In this document: in pieces, positions 55,615 to 64,000 of the stretch | How the letters are laid out: each line of letters begins with the position of its first letter | Position numbering within the stretch: the first letter of the stretch is position 1 | Assembly (NCBI GenBank): GCA_964035575.1 | Contig: OZ037875.1 | Coordinates: 1 to 64,000, forward strand | Reading direction: 5' to 3' | Length of the DNA: 64,000 nt | Origin: Rhynchopus sp. YZ270_cl-10 | Lineage: Eukaryota > Euglenozoa > Diplonemea > Diplonemida > Diplonemidae | Notes under the pieces: generated by a model | What the model was told of the DNA's origin: nothing | The model's database searches: none | Seen by the model: only the letters and a program-made list of their open reading frames with translations | Program-made: the position numbers and the translations under genes

Positions 55615-58002
55615 TTAATTTTTTGACGATCCTGCGAAAGAGCTTGTGAAGTCTACTTTGAGCTCAGGGGTGGTTGGGGTGTAGGTTGTGGCTTGTTTGG
55701 GGGGGAAATCGTCGATACCACGTGCAGTGGGGGTGACGACCGGCGACTGCCCGCTGGTGCCGTGCCCCAGCGCGGACATGGGGTTTCTGGTGACAGCGTG
55801 TTTGTTCTTCCAGCTGCCACCCTCATCGCCAGCAAGCGTGACGTCTGCAGGGCTCACACCCTTCGACGCTGCCTGCATATCCTCATACGTGAGCTGCAGC
55901 ACACGGCAGGGGCTTTCAAGCACCCTCGCATCAAAGTCGCAGTTTTTCTCACTGCCATCACGGATAACCGCCACACCTAGGAACTGATTCGGGCCAAAGG
56001 TTGTACGGAAGCCTTCTTCGGAGGAGATGACCTCCATTCTGTGAAAGGGAAAATGCTAAAATGTTAAAAAAGGGGACATACTTCCCTGAGAGGACCAACG
56101 TGAAGACACGCATGGGTGTCCCCTTGCGGTACACCCAAACGTTGTTCGGTGAGTCCGTCGTGGTTGGTGTCTCCTTGACTGGGAGGCGCAGCTCGCGCAC
56201 GCCTGCGGTCATGATGAGCCCGAAGATCGCATCCTCGGAGAACTGCGCAAGCGGGTCGGGGATGGTGTACGAGAGGTAGTGGGCCAGGGACTTCGCCTCC
56301 TCAGGTGCGAAGCGCTGCTTGATCTGCTTCATCATGCCCAGGGGCAGCGCTGCGACACGTCCGGTACGCTTGCGTCGGATGGCGCCAATGTCCTCATAGT
56401 TATCATGCTCGTCAACAATCTCCTCACCAACAAGCTGCTCGATCACGTCCTCCAGGGTCACAATCCCAACAATGTCGATCTCAGGGTCGCCACCACCCTT
56501 CGATGTGGTCTGTAAGGTGGTGGGGTGGGATGAAAGGTCAGGAATGTAGCATACCTCTGTGACAAATCCAATGTGCGTCTTGCCCCTGCGGAAAATGTCC
56601 AAAACCTTGTCAAGCTTCGTAAGCTTGTCGAACTTCATCGGGAGCCTGCGAGAGAGAAGTGTTAAAAAAGACGAAAGCTAAAAAGCCATACCCTCTGTTG
56701 TAGAAGGCAAGGATTTGACGCACAGTGACCTTGTCCTCCGCACGCACAGTGATGAGATCCTTCGTGTACAGAATGCCGACAAACGTTTCGCTGTGGTGGG
56801 TGTGATCGATTATTTTTCATAAATTAGAATAGCCGGCTACAAGCTCTACCCTATGTCTGGGGAGCGCCTTTCTTGCACAATGATAAATAAAGTTGGGTGA
56901 TCTACGATCGTCTCCGTGAGACACAAGCTGCGAGAGCGTACTGAGAGTAGAGAGAGCTGTGAGACGCTACTGAGAACTGAAAAAAAAAGCCTTTCCCCGT
57001 TCATAGGTCAGCCAATAGTAGATTCAAATGTGAGCACGCTAAAACATGATAAGGGCAAATTGTGCAGAAGTACCCTAGGGTCCTTGGCCTGACTTCCTTT
57101 TTGAAATTGCAACATTGAACATACAGGTCGTGCCCCATGTGTTCAGGGTTTGTCATCGACTCGATGATGGGGATACGGGAGTGCCCTGTCTGCCAGATCT
57201 CCATGAGACGCTCTTCGTCAAGCACCGTTTCGATGTCAAGCTTGTACGTCTTGTCCTCGGGTGTCATGACGGTCACGACCTCTGTCTTCTGCAGGTCCAG
57301 CGCACGGCTGAGAATCTTGAACTCCCCCTGCTCGAGCTTATCCTCATGCAGATGCTGCCACAGCAGCTGCTTGAGCTCGTCTTTGTTGTAGATCTGCCCA
57401 GCATCTGCGCCGAGGGTGAGATCCAACACCATGGCGATAGGCTTCGCGAGGATGAACAACACGAATTTAAAGAACTGCACAAGAGGGACCGACTTTGACC
57501 CAATGTACAGCGCATGCTTTGAGCACGTAGCCTGCGGCACGATCTCTCCGAAGATAACAATAAAGGCTGTAGAGAAGATGAAGCCCATAAGCCCGCCGGT
57601 GACGTCGGCAAGGAGGATGGGGATCATGACGTTGACCATGACGTTGCCGAGCAGCAGCGTGCAGAGGAGCAGGTTGCCGTCCTCACGCAGGGGCATGATC
57701 TGGACTGCGTACGACTTCTCTGGTTCTTCGCCTGCTTCGGCAACAGCTTTGAGAGCCATAGTGTCAAGACCCAACAGACCTAACGTCAACCCACTGAACG
57801 TCCCCGACAACGCCAGCAGCACTCCACCCATGCACAACGACAGCCACAACGGCAAAGGCGCGGACGACTCCTCCTCCTTCGTGCAGTTGTCAACTGGGGC
57901 ATCAGGGGCAGTCGTCGCATCTTCTGCAGCACACAGCCCCACTGCCAAAAGGCACAAACCACCTACGAGAATACCATTTGAAACATGTTTGATTCTTACC
58001 AT
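55615..58002 (-). CDS. CNNM/ACDP-type CBS-domain membrane protein
   Basis: 639 aa from five exons: 58002-57125, 56790-56692, 56645-56555, 56509-56082, 56038-55615. Introns are 334, 46, 45 and 43 nt, all GT-AG; the spliced length is an exact codon multiple. CNNM proteins act in Mg2+ and other divalent-cation homeostasis at membranes. Seen in order: a signal peptide (NGILVGGLCLLAVGLCAAE), a DUF21 membrane domain with four hydrophobic segments and FSGLTLGLLGLD plus FGEIVPQATCSKHAL, a CBS pair (VMTPEDKTYKLD...SRIPIIE; IVGIVTLEDVIEQLVGEEI) and a C-terminal cyclic-nucleotide-binding-like region. Splicing restores HDLETFVGILYTKDLI, the conserved link into the second CBS motif. The length fits the eukaryotic family. 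Which metal it handles cannot be read from the sequence. Confidence 0.93.
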
Positions 58003-58421
58003 CCAATAAAGGGCTTTAAAAAAAGAAGATAAAGAAAGTAAAGAGAATAAGAGAGTTAGAGAGTGAAGAAAGAGAGAGCTTGGTGTGTTCTGTAGGAAGC
58101 GAGGGTGGGTGGGTTGGTGATAAAGGGTGGTCGGATGTAGTGTAGATGTTTCGGGTGGGGGTAGGGAAGTGGGCCTGTTGAATGTTATGCCTTTTGCAGC
58201 TTTAAATGTTAACGTTTGCCCAGATAGAGAAAGAAAAAGTTTGTAAAAAGAACCTCAGCCCCAAGTGTCAAAGTCACGGAGGGGGGGAACGAGGGGTGCC
58301 AAATCATCAAGACAACAAACGAATGTAATCAAGTCACCCAAAAAAAAACCTTTACGTTGCAATTTTCATCCCCCCGCGAACTTCTGAATAAGTGCTTGAA
58401 TGACAAGCATAACACGACACG
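58003..58421. other. Intergenic, with a family B-like hairpin
   Basis: Purine-rich spacer between CNNM and HMG genes. A diverged family B copy (GAACCTCAGCCCCAAGTG, then AAAGTCAC) lies at about 58246-58280. No gene seen. Confidence 0.5.
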
Positions 58422-59654
58422 TCACAGTGCACGCTCTGTTCGGTACTTCTGTGCCACCAAACGTGACACAATGGTCATACTCTCCCGCCTCCCCAACCCT
58501 TCCAAAAGCCCCTGCTCTTTCGCAGCTGCGTGTTCAGCAGCGAAATGCTTCCTGAGGAACAGTGTGTACTTGTGTGTCGTTGGCTTCTTCAAACTCTTCA
58601 AACTCTCACGGACGGCAGCCCTCTTTACCTTGTTCTCCGCTGCCTCAGCCTCAAGCACTTCACGCTGCTGTGCGGAGAGTGCTTTCCACTGTGCGTGCAC
58701 ATCCTTCATTCTGTGTGCAGAGATCTGCCCTTTTGTTCCTTTCAACATCTTCTGGATGAACAAGTTGTATGCACTCACAGGTCCACTCGATGCGATGAGC
58801 GCCTTCACCTTCTTCTTCTCCCTCTTTACCTGCAGTGCTGCAGCTTTCTTGTCTGCTTCTGCCTTCTTTGCATTCCGCTCAGCAACTCGTATCCGAAGTG
58901 CTGCCTTCTTCTCCCGCAGTCTCATCGCTGTTTCCCTTGCAGCAGCAGATCGTGCCAACAGAGCCACTCGTGCCTTGTGCACTTTCTCCTTCGCCTTCAC
59001 CAGCAACGCCTTCTGCTTCGCCCTGAGGGATGAACGTCGTGCCTTCGCCCTTAGAAGCAACGTCCTCTTCTTCTCCCTCAGTGATGCAGCTCTCCTTTGC
59101 ACTTTCACACGCAGAAGTATCTTCTTCGCCCTCAGTGACGCAGCGTGTTTCTTCTCCTTCAGCAACAACGCTTTCTGCTTCTTCTCAAGCGAGGCAGCTT
59201 TCTGCTTCTCTCTCAGCGACGCAGACCGTTCCATCTTCTTCAGCAACAACGTCTTCTTCTTCTCCCTCATGGATGCAGCTTTCTGCTTCTGCTGCACCAA
59301 CAAAGCTTTCTGCTTCGCTCTTACGGACGCAGCCTTCTCCTTGTCCCTCAAACGCAACTTCTCCTTCTTCTCCCTCAACAATGACTGCTGCTTCTCCTTC
59401 CCTGCCTTCTCCTTCGCCCTCAGTGCCGAAGCTGACGCCTCTTCATTCTCCTTCAGCACAGCACTCTTCACCCTCTCCATCGCCACCTCACGTGCACGCA
59501 AAGCAGCCTCGTACACAGCGTTCAGCAAGTCAGCATCGTCAGCAGACCCCACAAACCGCGTCTTCCCAACAGCCCCCACCACCTTCCTGCGCACCTGCAC
59601 AGCACACACACCAGGCTTCACAGACAGCACCCCGAGAGCACGTCGCACTGACAT
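58422..59654 (-). CDS. HMG-box-like protein with expanded Lys/Arg coiled repeats
   Basis: 410 aa from the ATG at 59654, chosen because MSVRRALGVLSVKPGVC matches the neighbouring paralogue; an ATG four codons earlier is also possible. The N-terminus is basic and non-acidic, suggesting mitochondrial or organellar import. The middle (~200 aa) is a run of 11-16-residue Lys/Arg/Ala/Leu units such as LRAKQKALLVKAKEK and REKQKAASLEKKQKALLL, predicted helical. The C-terminal part has two HMG-box-like segments (VSAYNLFIQKMLKG...WKALSAQQREVLEAEA; HKYTLFLRKHFAAEH...). By analogy with TFAM/Abf2 it may bind and compact DNA. The HMG call is by pattern and the second box is weak. Confidence 0.7.
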   Translation of the reverse strand: MSVRRALGVLSVKPGVCAVQVRRKVVGAVGKTRFVGSADDADLLNAVYEAALRAREVAMERVKSAVLKENEEASASALRAKEKAGKEKQQSLLREKKEKLRLRDKEKAASVRAKQKALLVQQKQKAASMREKKKTLLLKKMERSASLREKQKAASLEKKQKALLLKEKKHAASLRAKKILLRVKVQRRAASLREKKRTLLLRAKARRSSLRAKQKALLVKAKEKVHKARVALLARSAAARETAMRLREKKAALRIRVAERNAKKAEADKKAAALQVKREKKKVKALIASSGPVSAYNLFIQKMLKGTKGQISAHRMKDVHAQWKALSAQQREVLEAEAAENKVKRAAVRESLKSLKKPTTHKYTLFLRKHFAAEHAAAKEQGLLEGLGRRESMTIVSRLVAQKYRTERAL

Positions 59655-59821
59655 TGTTCCCAACATGACACCCCTACCTGCAGTGGTGGGTTGCTTGCAT
59701 GGAAGATTGAAGACTAGGCCGCTATGGGTTCTCTTGGGAAGCAGACGTTTTTCTTTTCTCTCGTCGCTGTCGCGCTGCGGAGGCACCATGTCCTCTCGAT
59801 GCACACGCCGCATGAGTCTCT

Positions 59822-60586
59822 CTATAAGAGCAGTGACAGTGCACGCTGCTCTGCTCGGTACTTCTGTGCCACCATACGGGACACGATGGGCAGTCCCTCC
59901 TTCCCCAAGCCTTCCAAAAGCCCCTGATGCTTCGCAGCTGCGTGTAGAGCACTGTAGTGCTCCTTCGTGAAGCGTGCGTAGTCGTTTAGAGGCCGCTTCA
60001 AGCTCGTACGGATGTTAGCCCTCCTTTCCCTGTTCGCCGCTGCTTCAGGTGCATACATTTCACGCCGCTCTGCGGAGAGTGCTTGCCACTGTGCGTTCGC
60101 CTCCTTCATCGTCAGGCTAGTTCCCTTCAAAGTCACCTGGATGAACACGGTGTATGCACGCACAGGTCCACTCGATGCGAGGAGCGCCTTCTTCGCCTTC
60201 TTATACTCTGCGTCTGCCTTCTTCAGATCGGCACGCTCCTTCCACAATCGCTCTGCCCTGTGCATCCGAAGTGCTCCCTCCTTCTCCCAGTGTTTCCTCT
60301 GCATTTCCTTTACAATAGCAGAGTCTCCCAACTTATCTGCTCTCTCGATCGCAGTCAGTGGCGAAGCTGACGCCTCATTCTCCTTCAGCACAGCACTCTT
60401 CACCCTCTCCATCGCCACCTCACGTGCACGCAAAGCAGCCTCGTACACAGCGTTCAGCAAGTCATCATCGTCAGCAGACGCCACAAACTGCGTCTTCCCA
60501 ACAGCCCCCACCACCTTCCTGCGCACCTGCACAGCACACACACCAGGCTTCACAGACAGCACCCCAAGAGCACGCCGCACTGACAT
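59822..60586 (-). CDS. HMG-box-like protein, shorter paralogue
   Basis: 254 aa from the ATG at 60586. The first ~85 residues are nearly identical to the neighbouring gene 168 bp downstream, including the basic presequence-like start. The central Lys-rich repeat block of the other copy is replaced by a short charged helix (~50 aa). The C-terminus has the same two HMG-box-like segments (VRAYTVFIQVTLKG...WQALSAERREMY; NDYARFTKEHYSALH). The pair is a tandem duplication in which one member gained or the other lost the repeat expansion. Both genes have a cactgcag|GTAGGGGTGT site just before the start. Predicted DNA-binding, perhaps in an organelle. Confidence 0.72.
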   Translation of the reverse strand: MSVRRALGVLSVKPGVCAVQVRRKVVGAVGKTQFVASADDDDLLNAVYEAALRAREVAMERVKSAVLKENEASASPLTAIERADKLGDSAIVKEMQRKHWEKEGALRMHRAERLWKERADLKKADAEYKKAKKALLASSGPVRAYTVFIQVTLKGTSLTMKEANAQWQALSAERREMYAPEAAANRERRANIRTSLKRPLNDYARFTKEHYSALHAAAKHQGLLEGLGKEGLPIVSRMVAQKYRAEQRALSLLL

Positions 60587-61560
60587 TGTTCCGAACACCA
60601 CACCCCTACCTGCAGTGGTGTGTGGCTTGGGTGGGAAGGGAAGGGATTACTATCACATGAGAAGAAGGCTTCCCACCTGGAGGCTAAAGTGTCCTCAACA
60701 CACTGCTGTGTTGCGAAGGCTGTAAGGTGCTGTGACCTTCCCTTTGCCATCCTCTGTCTGTCTGGTGCCTCTTTGTGATCGTAGTGTGGTGGGATGTGGT
60801 GGGTAGGTTGCATGAGGAAAGACAGTTGACCACACTTCTTTTTTGTTGCCATTCACTTTTCCCATTTGCTGATTACAAACCAAGGCTACCCTTGCAAGCG
60901 CCTGCCACAGCGCTCGCCACGTGCGAAGTGTCACATGTGGTGTGGGCTTGTGGACACAATTCTCATCATTCTAAAACCCATTCTTTTTTTTTTTTTTGCC
61001 ATGCACGGTGGCCAGTTTGATGTGGGAGAGCGTCAAAAGTGGACGAAAATACAGGTTTGTAATTGCTCTCCCGGGAGAGCGTCTGAGAGAGCGTCTCCAC
61101 ACCCGGTGGCTACCAGACGCTCTCCCGTGGAAGAGCATACGCTCCCAAAAAACGTTAAATTTTTGACGCTCTCCCGCTCAAACTGGCCACCGTGTGTACA
61201 GTTACCTTTACGTTTTGTTTTCTTACCGAAGTGATCCTGTGCCTGTTTTATGCTTCTGTCCATGACCCCCTCCTCCCCTGTACCATGCCCTCCCTTCCCT
61301 CCTTCCCAAAGTCCTTTTTGTTACGTTTCTTCGTTTTCCCACGTTGTTGTGTGTCGTTGCGTTCAACGGCACTACAAAAAAAAGTAAAACAAACCCCTTT
61401 GCATCTCAAACACGTTTCCAATACAACTACATCCCTTCTTTTCAATACCCACCATTTCTGATTTCAATGTTACTTTTCCTTCGTTTATTTTTCCCCTTTT
61501 CCCCCTTTTTTACTTTTTCCTCCATTACAAGTCGACGGCTAGTTGACGTCACGGACATTT
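60587..61560. other. Intergenic, with an inverted-repeat element
   Basis: Apart from the element at 61004-61195, no gene, RNA or repeat was recognised. Confidence 0.5.
61004..61195. mobile_element. 192-bp inverted-repeat element (MITE-like)
   Basis: Ends are inverse copies: CACGGTGGCCAGTTTGA / TCAAACTGGCCACCGTG, continuing as GGGAGAGCGTCAAAA. The interior has further GGGAGAGCGTCT-type hairpins. No unambiguous target duplication. Confidence 0.65.
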
Positions 61561-61961
61561 GGGTTTGGGAGGGTTTGAGAGGATTTGGGCAGATTTGGGG
61601 GGGTTTGAGAGGGTTAGTAAGGGTAGGGCAGGGTATGGTAGGGTATGGCAGGGTATGGCACGGTTTGGCACGGTGTGGCACGGTATGGCAGGGTTTGGCA
61701 CGGTATGGCACGGTATGGCAGGGTATGGCACGGTTTGGCACGGGTGTGGCACGGTTTGGCACGGGTGTGGCAGGGTATGGCAGGGTGTGGCACGGTTTGG
61801 CACGGGTGTGGCACGGTATGGCAGGGTGTGGCAGGGTATGGCAGGGTATGGCACGGTTTGGCACGGGTGTGGCAGGGTGTGGCACGGTTTGGCACGGGTA
61901 TGGCGCAGTGTGGCACGGGTATGGCACGGTATGGCAGGGTGTGGCACAGTGTGGCACGGGT
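61560..61961 (+). repeat. Degenerate 10-11-bp minisatellite (GGTATGGCAC type)
   Basis: Irregular units of GG(G)TATGGCA, GGTTTGGCAC, GGTGTGGCAC and GGTATGGCAGG, beginning as GGGTTTGAGAGG near 61570. The same unit reappears at 63470-63503 and 63780-63900. Open in several frames only because it is repetitive. Confidence 0.9.
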
Positions 61962-61989
61962 AGCCATTAGCCATTAGCCATTAGCCATT
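61962..61989 (+). repeat. (AGCCATT)4
   Basis: Four perfect 7-bp copies joining the GGCACGGGT minisatellite to the CCCAGTA array; the counterpart at 63504 has 37 copies. Confidence 0.95.
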
Positions 61990-61990
61990 A

Positions 61991-62347
61991 CCCAGTACCC
62001 AGTACCCAGTACCCAGTACCCAGTACCCAGTACCCAGTACCCAGTACCCAGTACCCAGTACCCAGTACCCAGTACCCAGTACCCAGTACCCAGTACCCAG
62101 TACCCAGTACCCAGTACCCAGTACCCAGTACCCAGTACCCAGTACCCAGTACCCAGTACCCAGTACCCAGTACCCAGTACCCAGTACCCAGTACCCAGTA
62201 CCCAGTACCCAGTACCCAGTACCCAGTACCCAGTACCCAGTACCCAGTACCCAGTACCCAGTACCCAGTACCCAGTACCCAGTACCCAGTACCCAGTACC
62301 CAGTACCCAGTACCCAGTACCCAGTACCCAGTACCCAGTACCCAGTA
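61991..62347 (+). repeat. (CCCAGTA)51
   Basis: Fifty-one perfect 7-bp units, then CCGGGAGGGTATGGCAGGGT. The counterpart at 63764-63777 has about two units in the same context. Confidence 0.97.
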
Positions 62348-62588
62348 CCGGGAGGGTATGGCAGGGTATTGAAAAAGTTTGTTTCAATGGTGTGGCGCCT
62401 TAACCGATTCCCCGTGTTTCTACCGGTTGTCGCTCCGTAAAGGGGGGTTCCAGATGTTGGAAAAATTTCTTTTTTTTCGCTGGTGAGCTTTTAAACGCCG
62501 GCATTTGCATTTCCGGAATCCGTCCGGACAGTGGTGGGGTCAATTTGCCGAAATGGACAAGTTCTCGTTTTTGGTCAATTTTCGCAGT
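62348..62588. other. Unique spacer between satellites
   Basis: About 240 bp of non-repetitive sequence between the 7-bp and 9-bp arrays; no gene recognised. Confidence 0.6.
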
Positions 62589-63434
62589 ACACAGTATACA
62601 CAGTATACACAGTATACACAGTATACACAGTATACACAGTATACACAGTATACACAGTATACACAGTATACACAGTATACACAGTATACACAGTATACAC
62701 AGTATACACAGTATACACAGTATACACAGTATACACAGTATACACAGTATACACAGTATACACAGTATACACAGTATACACAGTATACACAGTATACACA
62801 GTATACACAGTATACACAGTATACACAGTATACACAGTATACACAGTATACACAGTATACACAGTATACACAGTATACACAGTATACACAGTATACACAG
62901 TATACACAGTATACACAGTATACACAGTATACACAGTATACACAGTATACACAGTATACACAGTATACACAGTATACACAGTATACACAGTATACACAGT
63001 ATACACAGTATACACAGTATACACAGTATACACAGTATACACAGTATACACAGTATACACAGTATACACAGTATACACAGTATACACAGTATACACAGTA
63101 TACACAGTATACACAGTATACACAGTATACACAGTATACACAGTATACACAGTATACACAGTATACACAGTATACACAGTATACACAGTATACACAGTAT
63201 ACACAGTATACACAGTATACACAGTATACACAGTATACACAGTATACACAGTATACACAGTATACACAGTATACACAGTATACACAGTATACACAGTATA
63301 CACAGTATACACAGTATACACAGTATACACAGTATACACAGTATACACAGTATACACAGTATACACAGTATACACAGTATACACAGTATACACAGTATAC
63401 ACAGTATACACAGTATACACAGTATACACAGTAT
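62589..63434 (+). repeat. (ACACAGTAT)94
   Basis: Ninety-four perfect 9-bp units (846 bp). Because the unit is a multiple of three and lacks stop codons in any register, all six frames are open over the array; none is likely to be coding. Confidence 0.97.
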
Positions 63435-63503
63435 ACACAGTACAGTACAGCTGGCCATTGAAAAGAAATGGTATGGCAGGGTTTGGCACGGTATGGCACG
63501 GGT

Positions 63504-63762
63504 AGCCATTAGCCATTAGCCATTAGCCATTAGCCATTAGCCATTAGCCATTAGCCATTAGCCATTAGCCATTAGCCATTAGCCATTAGCCATTAGCCAT
63601 TAGCCATTAGCCATTAGCCATTAGCCATTAGCCATTAGCCATTAGCCATTAGCCATTAGCCATTAGCCATTAGCCATTAGCCATTAGCCATTAGCCATTA
63701 GCCATTAGCCATTAGCCATTAGCCATTAGCCATTAGCCATTAGCCATTAGCCATTAGCCATT
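63504..63762 (+). repeat. (AGCCATT)37
   Basis: Thirty-seven perfect 7-bp units, then AGCCAGTACCCAGTACCGGG, i.e. the same junction as at 61989-62355 but with the neighbouring array collapsed. Confidence 0.97.
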
Positions 63763-64000
63763 AGCCAGTACCCAGTACCGGGAGGGTATGGCAGGGTATG
63801 GCACGGTTTGGCACGGTATGGCACGGTATGGCAGGGTTTGGCGCGGGTATGGCAGGGTGTGGCACGGTATGGCAGGGCATGGCACGGTATGGGACATGAT
63901 TATCCCAAAAAAAAGGCAAACGTGCGGTATGGGAGGGTACGGCAGGGTATGGTTGGGTATGGTAGGGTATGCGAGGGTTCGCGAGGGTTTTGGAGGGTTT
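63763..64000 (+). repeat. Degenerate minisatellite to the window edge
   Basis: GGTATGGCAC/GGTATGGCAGG units grading into GGGTATGGTTGGGTATGGTA and GCGAGGGTTTTGGAGGGTTT at the right edge. The final G/T-rich units recall telomere-like repeats, but they are irregular. Confidence 0.85.

Noticed and set aside
61600-63520. Several 100-370 aa ORFs in the satellites (YTQ, HSI, CIL, GTGYWVL repeats)
   Set aside because: Arrays whose unit lacks stops are open in every frame. No start context or non-repeat coding sequence supports them.
61962-63762. CRISPR-like arrays
   Set aside because: Units are contiguous 7- or 9-bp satellites with no spacers, in eukaryotic DNA.

Overview
This window is nuclear DNA of a eukaryote, most likely a protist or alga that I cannot name. 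The host genes have GT-AG introns, mostly short (45-93 nt, some 150-334 nt). They encode a two-exon-plus mitochondrial 2-oxoglutarate dehydrogenase, a CaMKK-type kinase and the wybutosine enzyme TYW2. Exons are GC-rich; the DNA between them is AT-rich, full of homopolymer runs and packed with inverted-repeat elements.

Layout. 1-11.6 kb: two divergent retroelement ORFs. One is a minus-strand ORF running off the left edge. The other is a long plus-strand non-LTR retrotransposon (LINE) ORF with zinc finger, RT, restriction-like endonuclease and OTU-like protease motifs, ending in an A29 tail. 12.0-13.2 kb: exons of one or two unidentified minus-strand genes. 13.7-14.5 kb: an NMNAT-like nucleotidylyltransferase. 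14.6-19.1 kb: a tandem segmental duplication carrying two secreted coiled-coil paralogues; one copy has gained a TA-flanked MITE. 19.1-36 kb: gene-poor DNA with non-autonomous transposons (piggyBac-like, TA-type, a 3-kb TTAG-flanked element, palindromes) and an apparently intact Tc1/mariner (DD37E). 36.1-39.9 kb: CaMKK/LKB1-kinase-like protein kinase. 41.4-43.1 kb: coiled-coil protein. 43.3-44.5 kb: TYW2. 45.7-46.3 kb: a fold-back element. 47.1-50.5 kb: OGDH E1. 50.5-55.6 kb: gene-poor, with Tourist-like and hAT-like elements. 55.6-58.0 kb: CNNM/ACDP-type CBS membrane protein. 58.4-60.6 kb: two tandem HMG-box-like paralogues. 61.6-64.0 kb: micro- and minisatellites that look subtelomeric or otherwise heterochromatic.

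All ten well-supported host genes lie on the minus strand; the two transposon ORFs with recognised enzymes (LINE, mariner) are on plus. Several genes have a 3' splice-site-like AG just upstream of the ATG. Scattered through introns and intergenic DNA are short hairpin or tRNA-like repeat families that share a GCCTC core; I could not match them to a known RNA.

The host genes do not form one pathway. They cover NAD synthesis (NMNAT-like), the TCA cycle (OGDH), tRNA modification (TYW2), AMPK-type signalling (CaMKK-like), divalent-metal homeostasis (CNNM) and DNA packaging (HMG-box-like). The most unusual material is the protease-bearing LINE, the tRNA-like/hairpin repeat families, the duplicated secreted genes with swapped repeat cores and the paired satellite modules at the right end.
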